Shown: positions 46,824 through 59,319, counted from the first letter of the stretch. The stretch: DNA of 64,000 nt from Cristatella mucedo (GCA_009760855.2 WPIO01000067.1:1-64000); one strand, 5' to 3'. Numbers and translations are program-made. Notes: a model not told the origin generated them from the letters alone.

Positions 46824-47659
46824 AGCGAGCGTCGCTCGACTCTTAAATACTTGGCTGAGACAATGGGGCAAGAGCCCAGTGGTATTGGGCCCGACACCAT
46901 GGCCCATTACGGTGAGGAATTAATACCGGCACTAGGCCACTGGAATGTCCCCTCTGTCCAGCTTGAATGGCGAATGGGTTCCACACGATTCTTTTTGGAC
47001 AGAGTGATGGCGAAGGTTGACAGGCCAGTCAACATCAATCAGCCGCTCCCGCGGGTATCGGACCAATTCTAAAGGCCGACTCGCCACCGCTGGTCAGGGA
47101 GCTTCTTGGCTTGCTCTTAAGCGCTTCCTCTCTAACCGCACTGACGCTCCTCTCTGCTCACTGCAACCGCACTGACGCTCCTCTCTGGCTCACTGCTCCA
47201 GGACAAAGGGGCTCTAGCCCGGCGCCGAACAGCTCTTGTTCGCGCTAAAATTCAGCCAAGGCCAGCAGGGCGCTACAGCAGCCTTGACTCAATCATGTTA
47301 GACCCGGCGGCTGGAGAAAATTAACTGAACTTATTGCTTAAAAAATTTGCACTGGGCTATGCGAAGATTAGCTTGCTTTTTTTATAGGAAAAGCTGCAAA
47401 TAACTTCGAGAATCAGATTCCGCAAAGAACTATCTATACTCATTCTTTTTAAACATATTTAGCAGCGGTCAACTCTTTATCCTACGGCATACATCGAGAG
47501 GAGGTACGTGCATGCTATATTGCAATACATTGAAATGTTTTGGTTATTTTAACGAGTAAATATCATTTTCTTCTTATATTACTCGCTTTCTAATATAAGC
47601 AAGCTAGACGGTTAATGCTGATGCTGGCCATTGGTACTACTACGAGTGTACACGGATAG

Positions 47660-47780
47660 GATCAATGGCGGCGCCAAGATTTGCAGTCAGGGAACGGGCC
47701 AAGCCGGCTACGATAAAGAATGCGGAAATCACATCTTCCTTCGACACGCGAGCGACGGAGGCGCATGGATTGAAATTGTG
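47660..47780 (+). other. Possible isolated first exon
   Basis: ATG 47665 with an A at -3 (CAATGGCG) opens a basic 38-codon frame (MAAPRFAVRERAKPATIKNA...) that meets a donor-like GTGTGAGTAT at about 47780. No downstream partner was identified. The phase does not fit the first WDTC1 exon seen, which begins in phase 0. Function unknown. Confidence 0.2.
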
Positions 47781-47821
47781 TGAGTATCTCATCAGTCGTC
47801 ACCGTTGTAATCATCTCCTTT

Positions 47822-47995
<174 letters not shown>

Positions 47996-48045
47996 AATAG
48001 GCTTTGTGAAAACAAGCACAGCGTAAGTGCATATAAGCATACAGA

Positions 48046-48227
48046 GGTCATTTGGTGGGTCTTTGCGAATCGTTCTTCGTGTGTGCATGTACCTGCTTAC
48101 ACTATGCGTACTGCTTGCGGGTTCTACCAACAATCTTTAGGTAATGTTTTCTATGCAGCATCTGTAAAATGCCTAGAATGAGATTCCATTCTCTAAGGGC
48201 GCTATACAAATGTATTATTATTATTAT
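48046..48227 (+). mobile_element. LINE family B 3' end
   Basis: TTTGGTGGGTCTTTGCGAAT, CTGCTTACACTATGCGTACT, TGCCTAGAATGAGATTCC, CTAAGGGCGCTATACAAATG, (TTA)n. Confidence 0.85.
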
Positions 48228-48234
48228 CGCTCCA

Positions 48235-50100
48235 AACGGGCTGGCGAAGTGGGGGACAGAAAACCGTCGCCCGGCAGCGTAGCAGTCGTGCCTTCCTCCG
48301 AGCCCGCCTCAGTCGACGACGGCCGACCAGAACGCGGCAACGTTGATTGTCGCGCGCTCTGCCTGAAGAATACACAAATCAATTAAGCGGGGCGATAAGC
48401 GATACTGGCACTTGGCTTCAAGCTTCGCTGCTACAGCTGCGGCCTCCGCGACGCTGAGGCCGTCGTCCCGGTCAACGCCGCGATCCAGCCGAAGTGACCC
48501 GCGGAGCGCGCAACGAAGAATAAACGATTGACCGTACATTGTCCTGAATTCCACGCACTGCACAACGATGAGGCATTCGTATAGCACTCGGCGAGAGAAA
48601 AATATCTTTCTTGGCCCTTTACTTAGGCTGCTGAGGAAGCGCTGGCGCCTTAGCTTAACGCTCCGAGAAAAGCGAAGTGCGGCTTTCACGCGCGGACCGA
48701 AATAGGCAGCAAACAGCGCTCGCACTGGTAATAGTCTCAACGCACGTGCGACCCATACTGGTGCCACCGAAACCAGGCATAGCGTATGTCGTCGCCACCA
48801 ACAGCGGTCGGAATCCCAATGTGAAATGTCAGCTTTGCCCTAGTAAGTCAATTAAACTTTCAATTATACTTTATGAAACATTTTCTTTATTTCGGTCACT
48901 AAAAATATGTTAAACTGACTTAACAACGAGTTAGCCAATGATTACCGCTGGCCATTAAAAAATGGCCGCCTCTGCTTACAACCGTGTAGTGTCGTCGCAT
49001 CCAACTTGGCATGCGTTTCCCTAAGCGCGCTCCGATACGGCGGGCGCTTCAAGCGGCTTCGGACGATTAAAAGAGCTGCTGATTCGGAGGAATACCGAGA
49101 ATTAACAGAACTAATTGGGAAACTGCCTTCAGCTGGCTGCCCGCAATACCCTTGGCATACGGCCTCCTTGCTATGAGGTTGACATGTACTCGCCGGAATA
49201 TTCTATATACTTTTGAACGGATAATCGAGAAGAAGCCAGTCATTGGCTCTGTCGAGGATGACTTTTTTGAATCAGTTCGCCGGGCGAGAGAGTAATGTCA
49301 GTACTTAATCTGCCTGTCTGTCCTATTTGTTCGTTTGAGCTCGGGTTCTCAGCAGCAGTAATAATGCAGTGCTGGGGCAGTGTGCAGGGGTATATCTGCC
49401 TGCCGATATATACTTAGACACTTGGGTCAAGATGCGCCGTGAAGTTGTTGCAGTGCCCTCAAGCTTCGCCTGGACGCAAAGCATTGCTTGGCTCAAAGAA
49501 GCTATAGAAGTGCATTGCTTGGTTTTGACATGTCCTCTAGGCGACTGAAGCCCAGCCTGCCGCCTCCGGCCCCCCGCCCTCCTCAGTGAGGCTTCATCTC
49601 TGCTTGCAACTCTGCTGAGCTGTGTTGGTAGCAGCTGCCAGGCTGCTGTTGGTAGCATTGTGACAAACGGCACCTTAGTGACTAGTATGCTGATACTATG
49701 GGATTTCTCAGGCTTGCTGTGTTACTAATGACTTAATTTGTATTGCTAACTGAAGAAGTTATCTTATGTGAAATGCCAGACGAGGTGCCACCTGTGCTGA
49801 GGATTCGCTGTAGTAGCGACTCTGGGCTTACCTGGGGAGGTCGTGTTCATAACTCGTGCATCCTTAGTTTCGACATGCTTTGCAATTACCGCATCTTGCC
49901 GGTATTTCAATCATTGCCACTGGACGTACGTGAGCCTGCATAGTTGCTTCGGGAACGCTAATATGCGCCGTAAGCTGTCATCAAGTTTAGCATTAATATA
50001 TGCTGCCACTAAAGCGGACTCATCTTCATTCCTGCTAAGCTAGAAAGCAACACAAGCCTCAGACAGCTGCGGAAGAGAAGAAGAATGTGTGTGTACCTAT
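48235..50100. other. No recognised gene
   Basis: The minus-strand 48309-48767 frame is GC-rich and low in recognisable motifs (its left part is alanine-rich), and part of it overlaps a decayed repeat tail near 48580-48650. I see no supported gene, and the first coding exon of WDTC1 is not found in this stretch. Confidence 0.4.
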
Positions 50101-50107
50101 TTGTGTA

Positions 50108-50464
<357 letters not shown>

Positions 50465-51430
50465 GAGTGTGTGCACACACGTGCACTCGTGCGTTTGTGT
50501 GTTTACCTGCCAACAGGACTTTACTTAAGAGTCTGATCTTGCCTATATTCAGTTCCAGCATGGCCTGCTGATTATGCATGGACTTCCCTGAAAATCTTCG
50601 AGGCACCTTGGAACAGGTGCGGGGCTCTGTAGCATAAGTTCTGCTGACCTGTTACGTTTGTGTTAGCCCTCGAAGCTACACTCTCATGTACATGCAAACC
50701 TGCTTCGTGAATTTTGCACATTCTCGTTGGTGCGCTCCCAGGTTTTCCTATAGGTGCAGTTGAGTATTACTGTCGGCCTTCGTTGCATCTTATGAAGAGG
50801 GCAGTGAGTTCTGGTGACCGGCCTTGCAAAGTAGCTGCTTCGGAAGGGATAGCCGTCGAGCACTTGTCATCACGTAATACCTGTAACGTTAGTTGCCCGG
50901 AATTGGTGTCTAGCTATTACGCACTCCGGCTGCCATCTATCCAATAAACACCATACGCGCACGTACTGTGTGCATTCGTCATTATTACTCGACAGCGAGA
51001 GAGTTTATTAAACGAGCACTCGGTCTGAGTGGCCAGGATATCCCATTAGTCACCGTGCAGCTGTAGGTTCGAGCTGTGATTATGTGGGACATGTATGTAG
51101 TGTGTCGGTAGTCGTAGATATTGCTGTGGCTACATTGAATTGCTGTATGAGACTGGGATGCATTCACTAAAGCCAGAGGCAAACGTACCTAGTACATATT
51201 TGGGGGATTGAACTAGTTAAATCACACACAGAAGCATTTGCCGTGTTTGACAGTGGGATGGATGACCCGTCTCCGACATTAAGTCAATCAATTGAGTTAA
51301 TCAATCGCAGGCTGGCTATAGAGTCACACGTGTGGTGATGCAGTGTGCACGGCGGCGCAGTTGATGTCTTGCTTGCATGGACGTCGTTTGTTGGCCGCTA
51401 CTTGACGTGTGACTTGACATGCTTTTTTAG

Positions 51431-51514
51431 GATAAGGCTTCCGCTAGCTTTGAACGTGTAAATCAAGTCACCAGAGAGCACGTGCTCCGCTTGTGCCTGG
51501 ACAAAGAGCTCGTC
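51431..51514 (+). CDS. WDTC1: WDTC1 exon (N-terminal region)
   Basis: First WDTC1 exon recognised here. WDTC1 (DCAF9, Drosophila adipose) is a WD40/TPR substrate receptor of the DDB1-CUL4 ubiquitin ligase that restrains fat storage. The exon encodes DKASASFERVNQVTREHVLR followed by LCLDKELV, matching human ERGALSFERRYHVTDPFIRR and LGLEAELQ. Acceptor GCTTTTTTAG; the exon starts in phase 0 and ends in phase 0 before GTAAGT. The roughly 16 residues upstream, including the start Met, must lie in an earlier exon that I could not find. Confidence 0.85.
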
Positions 51515-51596
51515 GTAAGTAGTGGGTGTCCTGTCACGTGATGCGACACGCTCGGTGACCTTTTCATGTTCTGAGGTTTCGGTTTTTCCTTTGAAG

Positions 51597-51643
51597 GGGC
51601 ATAAAGGCTGTGTGAACTGCCTCGAGTGGACTAGCTGCGGCAG
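51597..51643 (+). CDS. WDTC1: WDTC1 exon (start of WD repeat 1)
   Basis: Encodes GHKGCVNCLEWTSCG, nearly the human GHSGCVNCLEW sequence that opens the propeller. Only 82 bases of intron separate it from the preceding exon. Acceptor TTTCCTTTGAAG. It ends in phase 2 (AG) before GTCAGT and joins the next exon as Arg. At 47 bases it is an easily missed small exon. Confidence 0.9.
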
Positions 51644-51834
51644 GTCAGTGCCACTCTCTGGCAAGTGCTGCTGCAAGTTGTGCTGTCTGCCGTTAAATCA
51701 GATTCAGCTCACTCAGGTACAACCCCCCCCCCCCTGAGATACGTACCTCTCCCGGGTCGCCACAGTCCTTGTTCATCTGCTCAAGGACTGCACGCTGGCA
51801 AGCCACTATGGCAAGCCACCCTGGGAAGTGTAAA

Positions 51835-51905
51835 GCTGGTTTGGTCCAGCGGTTAAGGTGCTCACCTCGACCAAGGTCTGGCTAAGATCGTTGGCTCGAG
51901 CCCCA
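51835..51905 (+). mobile_element. SINE family S2 head, truncated by S1
   Basis: GCTGGTTTGGTCCAGCGGTT, AAGGTGCTCACCTCGACCAA, GGTCTGGCTAAGATCG, GGCTCGAGCCCC. The LINE-like 3' part is missing and is replaced by an S1 in the opposite orientation. Confidence 0.8.
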
Positions 51906-52024
51906 CTTTTGTATAGCGACAGAAGAGCCTTTACGGCTATCACCACCGCTTGCAGTGGCGATAAAGGATCGCCCACCACAGGAATCGAACCCACGACCTC
52001 GGGACCGAGTTCGTGAAAGCAGCC
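51906..52024 (-). mobile_element. SINE family S1 joined to S2
   Basis: Plus strand TTGTATAGCGACAGAAGAGC, CTATCACCACCGCTTGCAGT, GATCGCCCACCACAGG, AATCGAACCCACGACC. On minus, the B box GGTTCGATTCC is perfect. The head stops near CGTGAAAGCAGCCG. Confidence 0.85.
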
Positions 52025-53174
52025 GAATAAACGAGTGGGAGTGAGATGTCTGTATCATTCGGCCAAGACGTTAATGTCACAAATAGATGTATTGTGCTCA
52101 TTTGCAGACTGGCATGCCGTCACAGTACATTTAGCGCTGCTGCATGATGCCTGTGCATCATGCTGGGCTCTTGTTTCTGTAGTGCGTGCCCTGTCACTGA
52201 CGCGCCGCCCCCCCCCCCGGCATATAGTTGTGGTGCCGCAGCAGAGCTTTAGGAGAGCACTCGGCTGCTGCCCGGTCAGGACATTTGTCGTTAGTACTCT
52301 TTGCATATTTCAACCATTAGAACTAGTAATAGCACCCTATTAAACCTAAATTTCTATCTGGCACTTTACAGCTCACTGCCAGAGAAACAATATTCAAAGG
52401 TTAATTACTTGCACGGCATCGTACATAGAGACTTGCACGATGTCGTGCATAGAGAAGCATGCGAAAGCAAATTAGCTTTTAGGCAAGCTTGCTAAAGCAC
52501 AGCAGAAGACGCCCAAGGCCACCGGTTTGTTAGACCTCTTACTGCTAGCATGCACTGAATAGCATGCACATGCAACCTCGAAAAGCACACAGGACCGATA
52601 ACGCAAGGGGCGAATCATCTTGAGAACGTTGCTGGCTCCTCCTCCGCAGTGAGTGCCCTTTGAGCCTTCATTTCTACCCCTTCTCTTCCTTCGGCTTTAG
52701 ATCCGGAAGCAGTAGAGGCTATGAGAGGGAATGTGCAGATTGTGAGCGTGATAGAGGCAAGGCTAGAGAGAGAGAGGTGGTGAGAGAGAGACAAGCCGGG
52801 AGGAAGTGGTAGGGGCAAAGATTTTAACATTTCATCAAAGAAAACGTTTTGCCAGTAGTGGGAAAGGTTTGGACTTGATGCCTCGTCTGCCGCCATGTTC
52901 CAGCGTAGCATTGACCAAGCACGTCACTTGATCTAGATTCGGCCACCGAGTTTCGTTTAGCTCCACTGAGGCTGGAATAGCAATGCCGTGTTTAGTGAGG
53001 AGAGGGCACTGCGTGGCAGCAGCAGGCGTGGATCATTCAGTCGTTTAGTCGGCCTAGTCGTTAGCCTCGAGTAGCCGGCTGGCTGTGCTGTTGACAGGAT
53101 CACGTCCTCCTACTGTTGCAGTGTATGCTGGCCAGTGAGTGTCGATTGACTTGTAGACCCTTTCTATGCTGTAG

Positions 53175-53286
53175 GCTACTGGCTAGCGGATCAGACGACC
53201 AATATGTCAACCTGTGGAATCCACATTGCTCAAAGCTGCTTCAAGGCTTGCGCACCCAGCATGGTGCCAACATCTTTAGTGTCAAG
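53175..53286 (+). CDS. WDTC1: WDTC1 exon (WD repeats 1-2)
   Basis: Begins with the base completing Arg, then LLASGSDDQYVNLWNP, the D/C strands of WD repeat 1 (human LLASGSDDQHTIVWDP), and HGANIFSVK, the start of repeat 2 (human HTANIFSVK). Acceptor TTCTATGCTGTAG; it ends in phase 0 before GTACTA. The LASGSDDQ core is close to invariant in the family. Confidence 0.95.
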
Positions 53287-54309
53287 GTACTAGACACGCG
53301 CAATGCAAAACCACTGTTGTGCAGACCTTGTTATGAGCCGTTCCCTTTTTTGCCGTTACGTGTACAGTTCTACTTGATCGGCCTAGGGCCAAGGTTGAAA
53401 GTAAGTGTTATCAACATGCTTCTGTTGTTGAGAAACAAACCAAAGTCAAAGTTAATAAAAGCTTGCTCCTACTCCACCCTGCACTTATAATATTGAGATA
53501 AACCAATCTGTGATGACACTGTCGGGTTTTATGTAGGCTAACTTCCTTATGGGTCCTTTGGCTGACTTTGTGCTCCATTCTTGCTTAACCACTACTATCG
53601 GATCTCCTTACAGGCTTTTGCCAATAGGGCGTTGCCGTGGAGCCTGCTCGAGCCAGTTTCTTAACAGCCTCTTAATCGTAGCCTTAGCCGTTTGGTTCAT
53701 GCTTTAATTGCAGTCTCCCGGCAGACCGTTCGACACTTTACACACTGCCTGGTATCAGTGAGTAAACTGTTTGGGAAACAGAAGAGAGCTAATAGTGTGA
53801 AGGCATAATTTTCTCGTGATAAGCTCACCGAGTGTCCATTCGGATGTAGCTCTTTCGGAGATCTCTTCTGCCATCACACGATCGCCTCACGGAGTAGAAG
53901 CAGCTTCTAGATGCTGTGAGCCTCTTGTTGGGGATTGTTGTTGATTCGTATTGACGACAGCTGTGAAGCTATCACAAGTATCTCCCAAGTAAAAATGTAT
54001 TGTGGATAAAATCTTTGGTTTTGCCTAACGGCAGTGTTCTTATCTGCATCTGTCAAAGGTACTCATAATATGTCAGAAATGTGCATTGCTGCCAATCTGT
54101 CTGCTGTGTCTGCAAGTGACAGTTAAGAACCTAAGGCTAGCTATTTTAGCAACGTACAGTTAATATGTGAATATGTATGAACGTGAATTTCAGTGGTTAT
54201 CTCAGCAGCAGCATTCAAGCTGTTAATCGTTGTATCATAATGTGCTTTCTATCCAGTTATGCACTGTAGCATCAGCTGAGGCTGGAATTGTTCGCCATGT
54301 CTTATTTAG

Positions 54310-54952
54310 TCTCAGCTACTTTACGGCGTTTGTCACGAGCCTCTTTAACAGTCCTGTGCAACTGTGTTCCCTGTCTACCAACTGTTGCAAGAACCGTGCA
54401 TGCAAGAACCTGGCACTAACTGTTAGGGCAAACCTCCTCAGTCCGGTTTGTCTGTCGTCAGCATTGCAGTCACCATGTTGCATCCTTTCTCACCGATCTG
54501 CTCTTGATTACCACCAAGCAGCATATCGGCTTCAAGATCTTGTCATACACGTTTAGGTCCTCATACATTTGTTCCTGCCTACATATCACAACTACTTCTC
54601 AATCTGACTAGGCATCATACCACCCGCTCTTCTGATTCAAGTCGTGTAGCTGTGCCTGGAACCAACCTCAAATACTTTGGTGATCGTGCCATTAGTTCGT
54701 ATGCTCCCAAAGCTTGGAACCCACTCCCGACCAACGTCACGACATCCCCTGACCTGACGATATTTAAAAAGAAGCTAAGAAAAACTTGCTCAGCATTATC
54801 TTGATCCACGTGAATTGTGCTTTGTGTGTTATGCATGCTGACACTATTGATGCTGTCGCTGTTTGATATGCTACTTTTACAGCAAGTGTGAAGTGTCTAG
54901 GAAGAGGTTCAGTTCTCCGAGTGGGCTAAACAAGTGTATTATTATTATTATT
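54310..54952 (+). mobile_element. Old LINE fragment with RT C-terminal remnant
   Basis: Diverged copy: GTTTGTCTGTCGTCAGCATT, TTGATTACCACCAAGCAGCA, CCCAAAGCTTGGAACCC, GACATCCCCTGACCTGACGA, then tail hairpin GTGTCTAGGAAGAGGTTCAG / CTCCGAGTGGGCTAAACAAG and (TTA)n. More decayed than the 29-kb copy. Confidence 0.75.
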
Positions 54953-55922
54953 AGTGTGTCGGATGGAGACAGCTTAAGCAATACATAATGACTAATGTTA
55001 ACCCACCCCACCCCGGACTTGTAGGGCGCTGGCCGGTGGGCAGATATTTTAAATTGCCACTCTGAAAATATGTATTGTGAAAGCTGCTAGTTAATTTTTC
55101 TTTTCTGGTGTAAAAATTGACAACCGTTCAAGGACAATTTGCATCTTTTAATATCTTTTAATTTAACTGTTAGCGCTATAGTTGTAAACCCTTTTATATA
55201 ATTCCGAACCCTTTTAAACCGAAATTTCTTGAAGTACGTAACGAGTTTCCTATTTGCCAATGGGCTAGTTGTCACAAGGTGAAGTTACCTGCCAGTGTAA
55301 TGTAAACTCCTAGCTTGCATAAGTAGATATGCTTACAGTTCTGGTGTGATAAATCTCCAAACTCTGCCCTGCTGCCAAGCGGGTCAGTGGGAAATAATAA
55401 ATCATGGAAGCAATGGTTGCAATCGAAATTAAGAACATCCAATAGTCAAAATTTTCATTATATATAAGATTGCCGTATGATCCAAATTATTTTAGTACGT
55501 TTCTTCTCTATGATGTCTCATAACTGCAAAGAGTCATCTGGGTATGGCCCCTAATAGTTCTGAAGTTGACCCGGAGTCGATTTTCTGTCACTCCTACAGG
55601 AGTGCCGGTGGGTAAGGCCAAGTATGGGTCTCCATGCCCAAAGCCGAATCCCGGTGTACTGTGTTAATGAATCTACACGTAGTTTAATTACGAATTGATC
55701 CAGAGGTGTTAAGATTCCAACATGCCATTCGTACATGCTATGCTGGCATGTTTGTAAGCATTTGATTGAACTGCATTTTTGTCGGGGTAGCATTATTCTG
55801 CTAGATTTGTTTGCGATTCTCAGAGAACTCTACTGCATTCTAGCCATCTTGTAATATTTATGTTTACTTCCATGAAAAATATATATATATATAATAATAT
55901 ATTTAAGCTGATTTAACAGCTT

Positions 55923-56063
55923 CATTTCTATAGCAGCAGAAGAGCCTTAACGGTTATCGCCACCACTTGCAGTTGGCAACAAAGGGTCGCCATATTGCAG
56001 GATCCGAACCCACGACCTGGGTCGTGAAGAGCAAGTATCTAACCTCCTGGGCTCTCACGGCCC
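55923..56063 (-). mobile_element. SINE family S1
   Basis: Plus strand GCAGAAGAGCCTTAACGGTT, ATCGCCACCACTTGCAG, GCAGGATCCGAACCCACGAC. The head is marked by GGGCTCTCACGGCCC. The B box has one change. Confidence 0.75.
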
Positions 56064-56504
56064 TTAAATACACAGTCGAGTTTACCGTGTGCCCCCGAAA
56101 TGATGTCGGTGGTTGGTCTATGCACATTCTGTGCAAGTCAATTCAGGGGAATCTTGCTCGTATCTCGAGCGACAGTCGGCAGCCAAAGGACCGAGCCGGC
56201 GTCAGTGTCGTTGTTTTAGTCACTGCACCTGTAGCAGAAGATTGTAGCAACGTTAGAGTGACGTGTCGAGCACATATAACGTCACTGACAACGTCCGTGG
56301 ATAGTTGCCATCAGTCAAGCTTGTGTTGCTGCTGTCGGTTCTTTGCAGTGATGCCTCCTTCTTATTGCCTTCTTATTGCTACCTGACCGTGACACGTGAC
56401 ACCAGCCACTAGCAATGCCACTGCTGCTGCTAATACATTTTCCAGTGACCAGAAAAGTGACTGTATTGCATGCAGTCCCGGTTGGGTTACAATATAATTA
56501 AATG

Positions 56505-56640
56505 TAATTCATTTTTATAGCTCACTAAGAGAACTTAATCTCTATTCAGGTACTTCACTTATGTCTCAGGGCTCGAGCCCACGACCTCGGCCACCTTGGT
56601 CGAGGTGAGCACCTTAACCACTGGTCCAAACCAGCGCGGC
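56505..56640 (-). mobile_element. SINE family S2, near full length
   Basis: Minus strand GCCGCGCTGGTTTGGACCAG, TGGTTAAGGTGCTCACCTCG, GGGCTCGAGCCC, GTACCTGAATAGAGATTAAG, TTCTCTTAGTGAGCTATAAA. Same structure as 37912-38050. Confidence 0.85.
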
Positions 56641-56992
56641 TGGTTGAGTTGCTTTCGCAAGACTGCCATCAGAATATCGGTCATCATTCATGCCGTTTTT
56701 TGCACTGCCTGGAAACTGGTCGTGTGTGACGTCCGGGTGGAAAAGTTCTGTGTGATGGCTAGCATGGGCTAACAATGTATAACATTTCTATATGTTTAAG
56801 GCTTTGGGTTAACGTGGCAGTCCAATCGTTTAGCTTGCCTGCCGAGCAAGACGACAGGCCTGCTATGGAAACCAAGTAAAACAAAGTAGAAGAGCCCTCA
56901 CGGTTCTGTGTGTTAGCTGCAAAACCGATGCTTGTTTTTCTAGCAGTTTCTGCTGTTTGAAATCTTCTTTGCACTGATCGCCTTGCCTGCAG

Positions 56993-57180
56993 TTCCTGCC
57001 AGAATCGGATGACCACTTGATTGCCACCGGAGCAGCGGATGCCAAGGTCACCGTCATCGACGTTGAGCAAAAGGAGACTCTGAACGTGTTTTCGTGTCAC
57101 GTCGGGCGTGTCAAGAGGCTTGCCGTGGCACCTGGCTCGCCAGCCGTGTTTTGGAGCGCAGGAGAAGACGGTCGCATCTT
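56993..57180 (+). CDS. WDTC1: WDTC1 exon (WD repeats 2-3)
   Basis: Encodes FLPESDDHLIATGAADAKVT (human FLPHAGDRILITGAADSKVH), then HVGRVKRLAVAP (human HTNRVKRIATAP) and VFWSAGEDGRI (human TFWSAAEDGLI). Acceptor TGCCTGCAG at 56992; phase 0 start. The donor is TT|GTGCGT, leaving phase 2, which the next exon completes as Leu before QFDLR. The donor choice is fixed by this match to human RQYDLR. Confidence 0.95.
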
Positions 57181-57298
57181 GTGCGTACACGTTTGCCCTT
57201 TCTCGTGTACGCTCGCCGCCCGCTGGCACGCCTGCACGCAATGCTCGTGGCCGGCTTTTTCCTAGCAATGGTTTCGTTGCTTTTCAACTTCCGCTCAG

Positions 57299-57535
57299 GC
57301 AATTTGATCTTCGTGCGCCGGAGCTCAACTCGGGTCAGAGTCCTCGGAATGTGCTCGTCGATTTGACCGCACTGCTTGGATCCCAAGCAGAAGCCAAATG
57401 CCTAGCAATCAACCCCTGCAGGCCCGAGCAGCTGGCCGTTGGTGCCAACGATCCATACGTGCGACTCTTCGACCGTCGTATGCTCACCTGCAAAGCCCCC
57501 AGCAGCAGCAGCAGTGGCACACCCTTGAACGGAAG
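57299..57535 (+). CDS. WDTC1: WDTC1 exon (WD repeats 3-4)
   Basis: Encodes QFDLRAPEL, NVLVDLTALLGSQAEAKCLA (human EVLIDLTEYCGQLVEAKCLT), QLAVGANDPYVRLFDRRM (human CLAVGASGPFVRLYDIRM) and a serine-rich loop with a short AGC run (SSSSSG). The QFDLR and LFDRR ends resemble the aspartate-x-arginine motif that many DDB1-binding WD40 proteins carry, in agreement with a receptor role. Intron upstream only 118 bases. It ends AG|GTGGGG, phase 2. Confidence 0.95.
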
Positions 57536-57631
57536 GTGGGGCCTGTGCACTGCTCTTTTGAGCAGTTCGTGGCATCTGCGAGAACCGGGAGCCGAGTTGA
57601 ACCCAGTAAACCTCTGATATGTTCGTTGTAG

Positions 57632-57693
57632 GACCGATAGACCAGCGGAAGATCCCCAGCTGCCAATTGCGTCAGCGTGCTACTACACTGCAG
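57632..57693 (+). CDS. WDTC1: WDTC1 exon (loop before WD repeat 5)
   Basis: A 62-base exon encoding TDRPAEDPQLPIASACYYTA, aligned with human CDRQKPLPDGAAQYYVAG. Acceptor GTTCGTTGTAG, donor G|GTGAAT. The 96-base intron before it is short. Phase 1 end is completed as Gly by the next exon (GHLP). Confidence 0.88.
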
Positions 57694-59054
57694 GTGAATG
57701 CTTCTGTTTTATTCTCGTTTGACTCGTCACCTCGCAGCCAATGCTGTTGATCGGAACGGCTTGGCCGAAATTTAGCTCATGGTGCTCTTTATGTATGTTC
57801 GTGTGCAAGTTTTACCATTATCATTGATTAAGGTGCGTGTTTTTTAAGCTGACTGTACTCTCCGGCAGAGATTATTGCTGGTTGGTGAAACTTGAGTCAG
57901 GCGTGCTGTGCAGGCTTATCAGAAGATGTCAGCAAAGTCCACGTGCTTGCACCGTGAGATTTAGTGTGTGCATATTTGGCTAAAGTAAAAAAGAAAGGGG
58001 GGTTGGGGTAAGATTGGGTAAAAGGTGCACCCAAAAACCAATGCTAACCCAGTCTGTTTTGACTGAGTCAAATTGTGGAAGCTGCTCATTGTCCAAAATG
58101 CATGCCATTTTAAGGATAGTCAAAATGTTCGACTCCTCTGTCGATGCTCTAGACAGAATGACTTTGGTCAACTCGACTGCGCCGATGTCATGTTTCGATT
58201 TTTCTTTTAACTGGTCATCCTATTAATATGGACAATTTTAGATCTAAAGCAAGTATGGTGACTGGTAATTTTAACTGTCATTTAATGTTGTTCAGTCATC
58301 AATCATAATCATCAGCCATAAATCTGTATGGACTAAACCACGTACTAGCACGTTATCCAAGAGGACACCCATGGGTGTGAGCACGACGTAGGCCAGGACT
58401 GTTAAAGAGAGTTTATTTTCGTGTGTGTTAGGTTTTGTGCTTGACGCCTAGAAGGCAGCTCTTGATGTTTTTTCTATGCATGACTTTTTGCTATAATTAC
58501 GTGTGGCGTGTGATTGAGTCTTACTTGGTCAGCCGCTTGTTTAGCTTCAGGTTCTTAACGAAGTAATGCGCTTGTATATGTACCTAAAGCTCATGTTTCA
58601 CCAACGAAGCCTGACTAAGTATTCCGAGCCAGAAATTCTCAGGACAAAATGCCACTAAGTTTTTCTTTTGTTTCCTTCTTTGAAGTCTGCATCTTTGCTG
58701 TACGTCCAAGGTTTGCAGACCACTGTCGGTTGCCACACCCAAACCGATCGGCCTGACCATTGCTAGTGTAGTGTAGTGGCTTGGCTGATCTCGAAAACTT
58801 TACTGATAATGTAGCAGTGCTGCAGCCATGACCAGCATATCTTCTTGTACTGTCCTAAAACGAGGCTCGTGAGCTCTCCTTAAAACAAATCCTGAGTATT
58901 TGATGCACTTAAAAGTATTGCAGTCACTTAGAGGGGGCGGCTCAGTGGTGGCCACTCTTCTGCATACCATTCCTACCTTCTGCAAGCTTTGTCGTGGTGG
59001 TGAGGTCGTAAATCAAAAGTGTTGTCTTGTTATCAGAGAAGTAGTTTGAAGACA

Positions 59055-59319
<265 letters not shown>

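Larger units (their letters stand above)
45435..47281 (+). mobile_element. LTR-like element, probable solo LTR, with GCAG duplication
   Basis: A 1839-base block (45439-47277) begins TGTAACGCC and ends GGCGCTACA, so the ends are TG...CA and form a 9-bp imperfect inverted repeat. It is flanked by GCAG on both sides (45435-45438 and 47278-47281). It is more GC-rich than its surroundings. It contains a five-unit tandem array (45737-46400), a 16-bp tandem array (46628-46823) and a short duplication near the right end (47137-47205). No gag, pol or primer-binding site adjoins it, so a solo LTR is the best guess. A non-autonomous DNA element with a 4-bp target duplication is possible. Open frames inside, such as 46434-47072, are repeat-driven. 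Confidence 0.6.
51644..53174 (+). other. WDTC1 intron with nested SINEs
   Basis: Contains the S2 head (51835-51905) joined to an inverted S1 (51906-52024), two poly-C runs (51722-51734, about 52207-52218) and a possible LINE tail remnant near 52330-52375. No additional exon is needed between flanking WDTC1 sequences. Confidence 0.7.
53287..56992 (+). other. WDTC1 intron
   Basis: A 3.7-kb intron with a LINE A-like fragment, an S1 and an S2. The stretches 53290-54300 and 54960-55870 show no recognisable feature. Confidence 0.7.

Noticed and set aside
46352-47072. ORFs of 182 and 212 codons
   Set aside because: Open only because the 16-bp repeat has no stops in any frame; no family match and inside the LTR-like element.
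48309-48767. 152-codon minus-strand ORF
   Set aside because: GC-driven open frame with an alanine-rich stretch, overlapping a decayed repeat tail.
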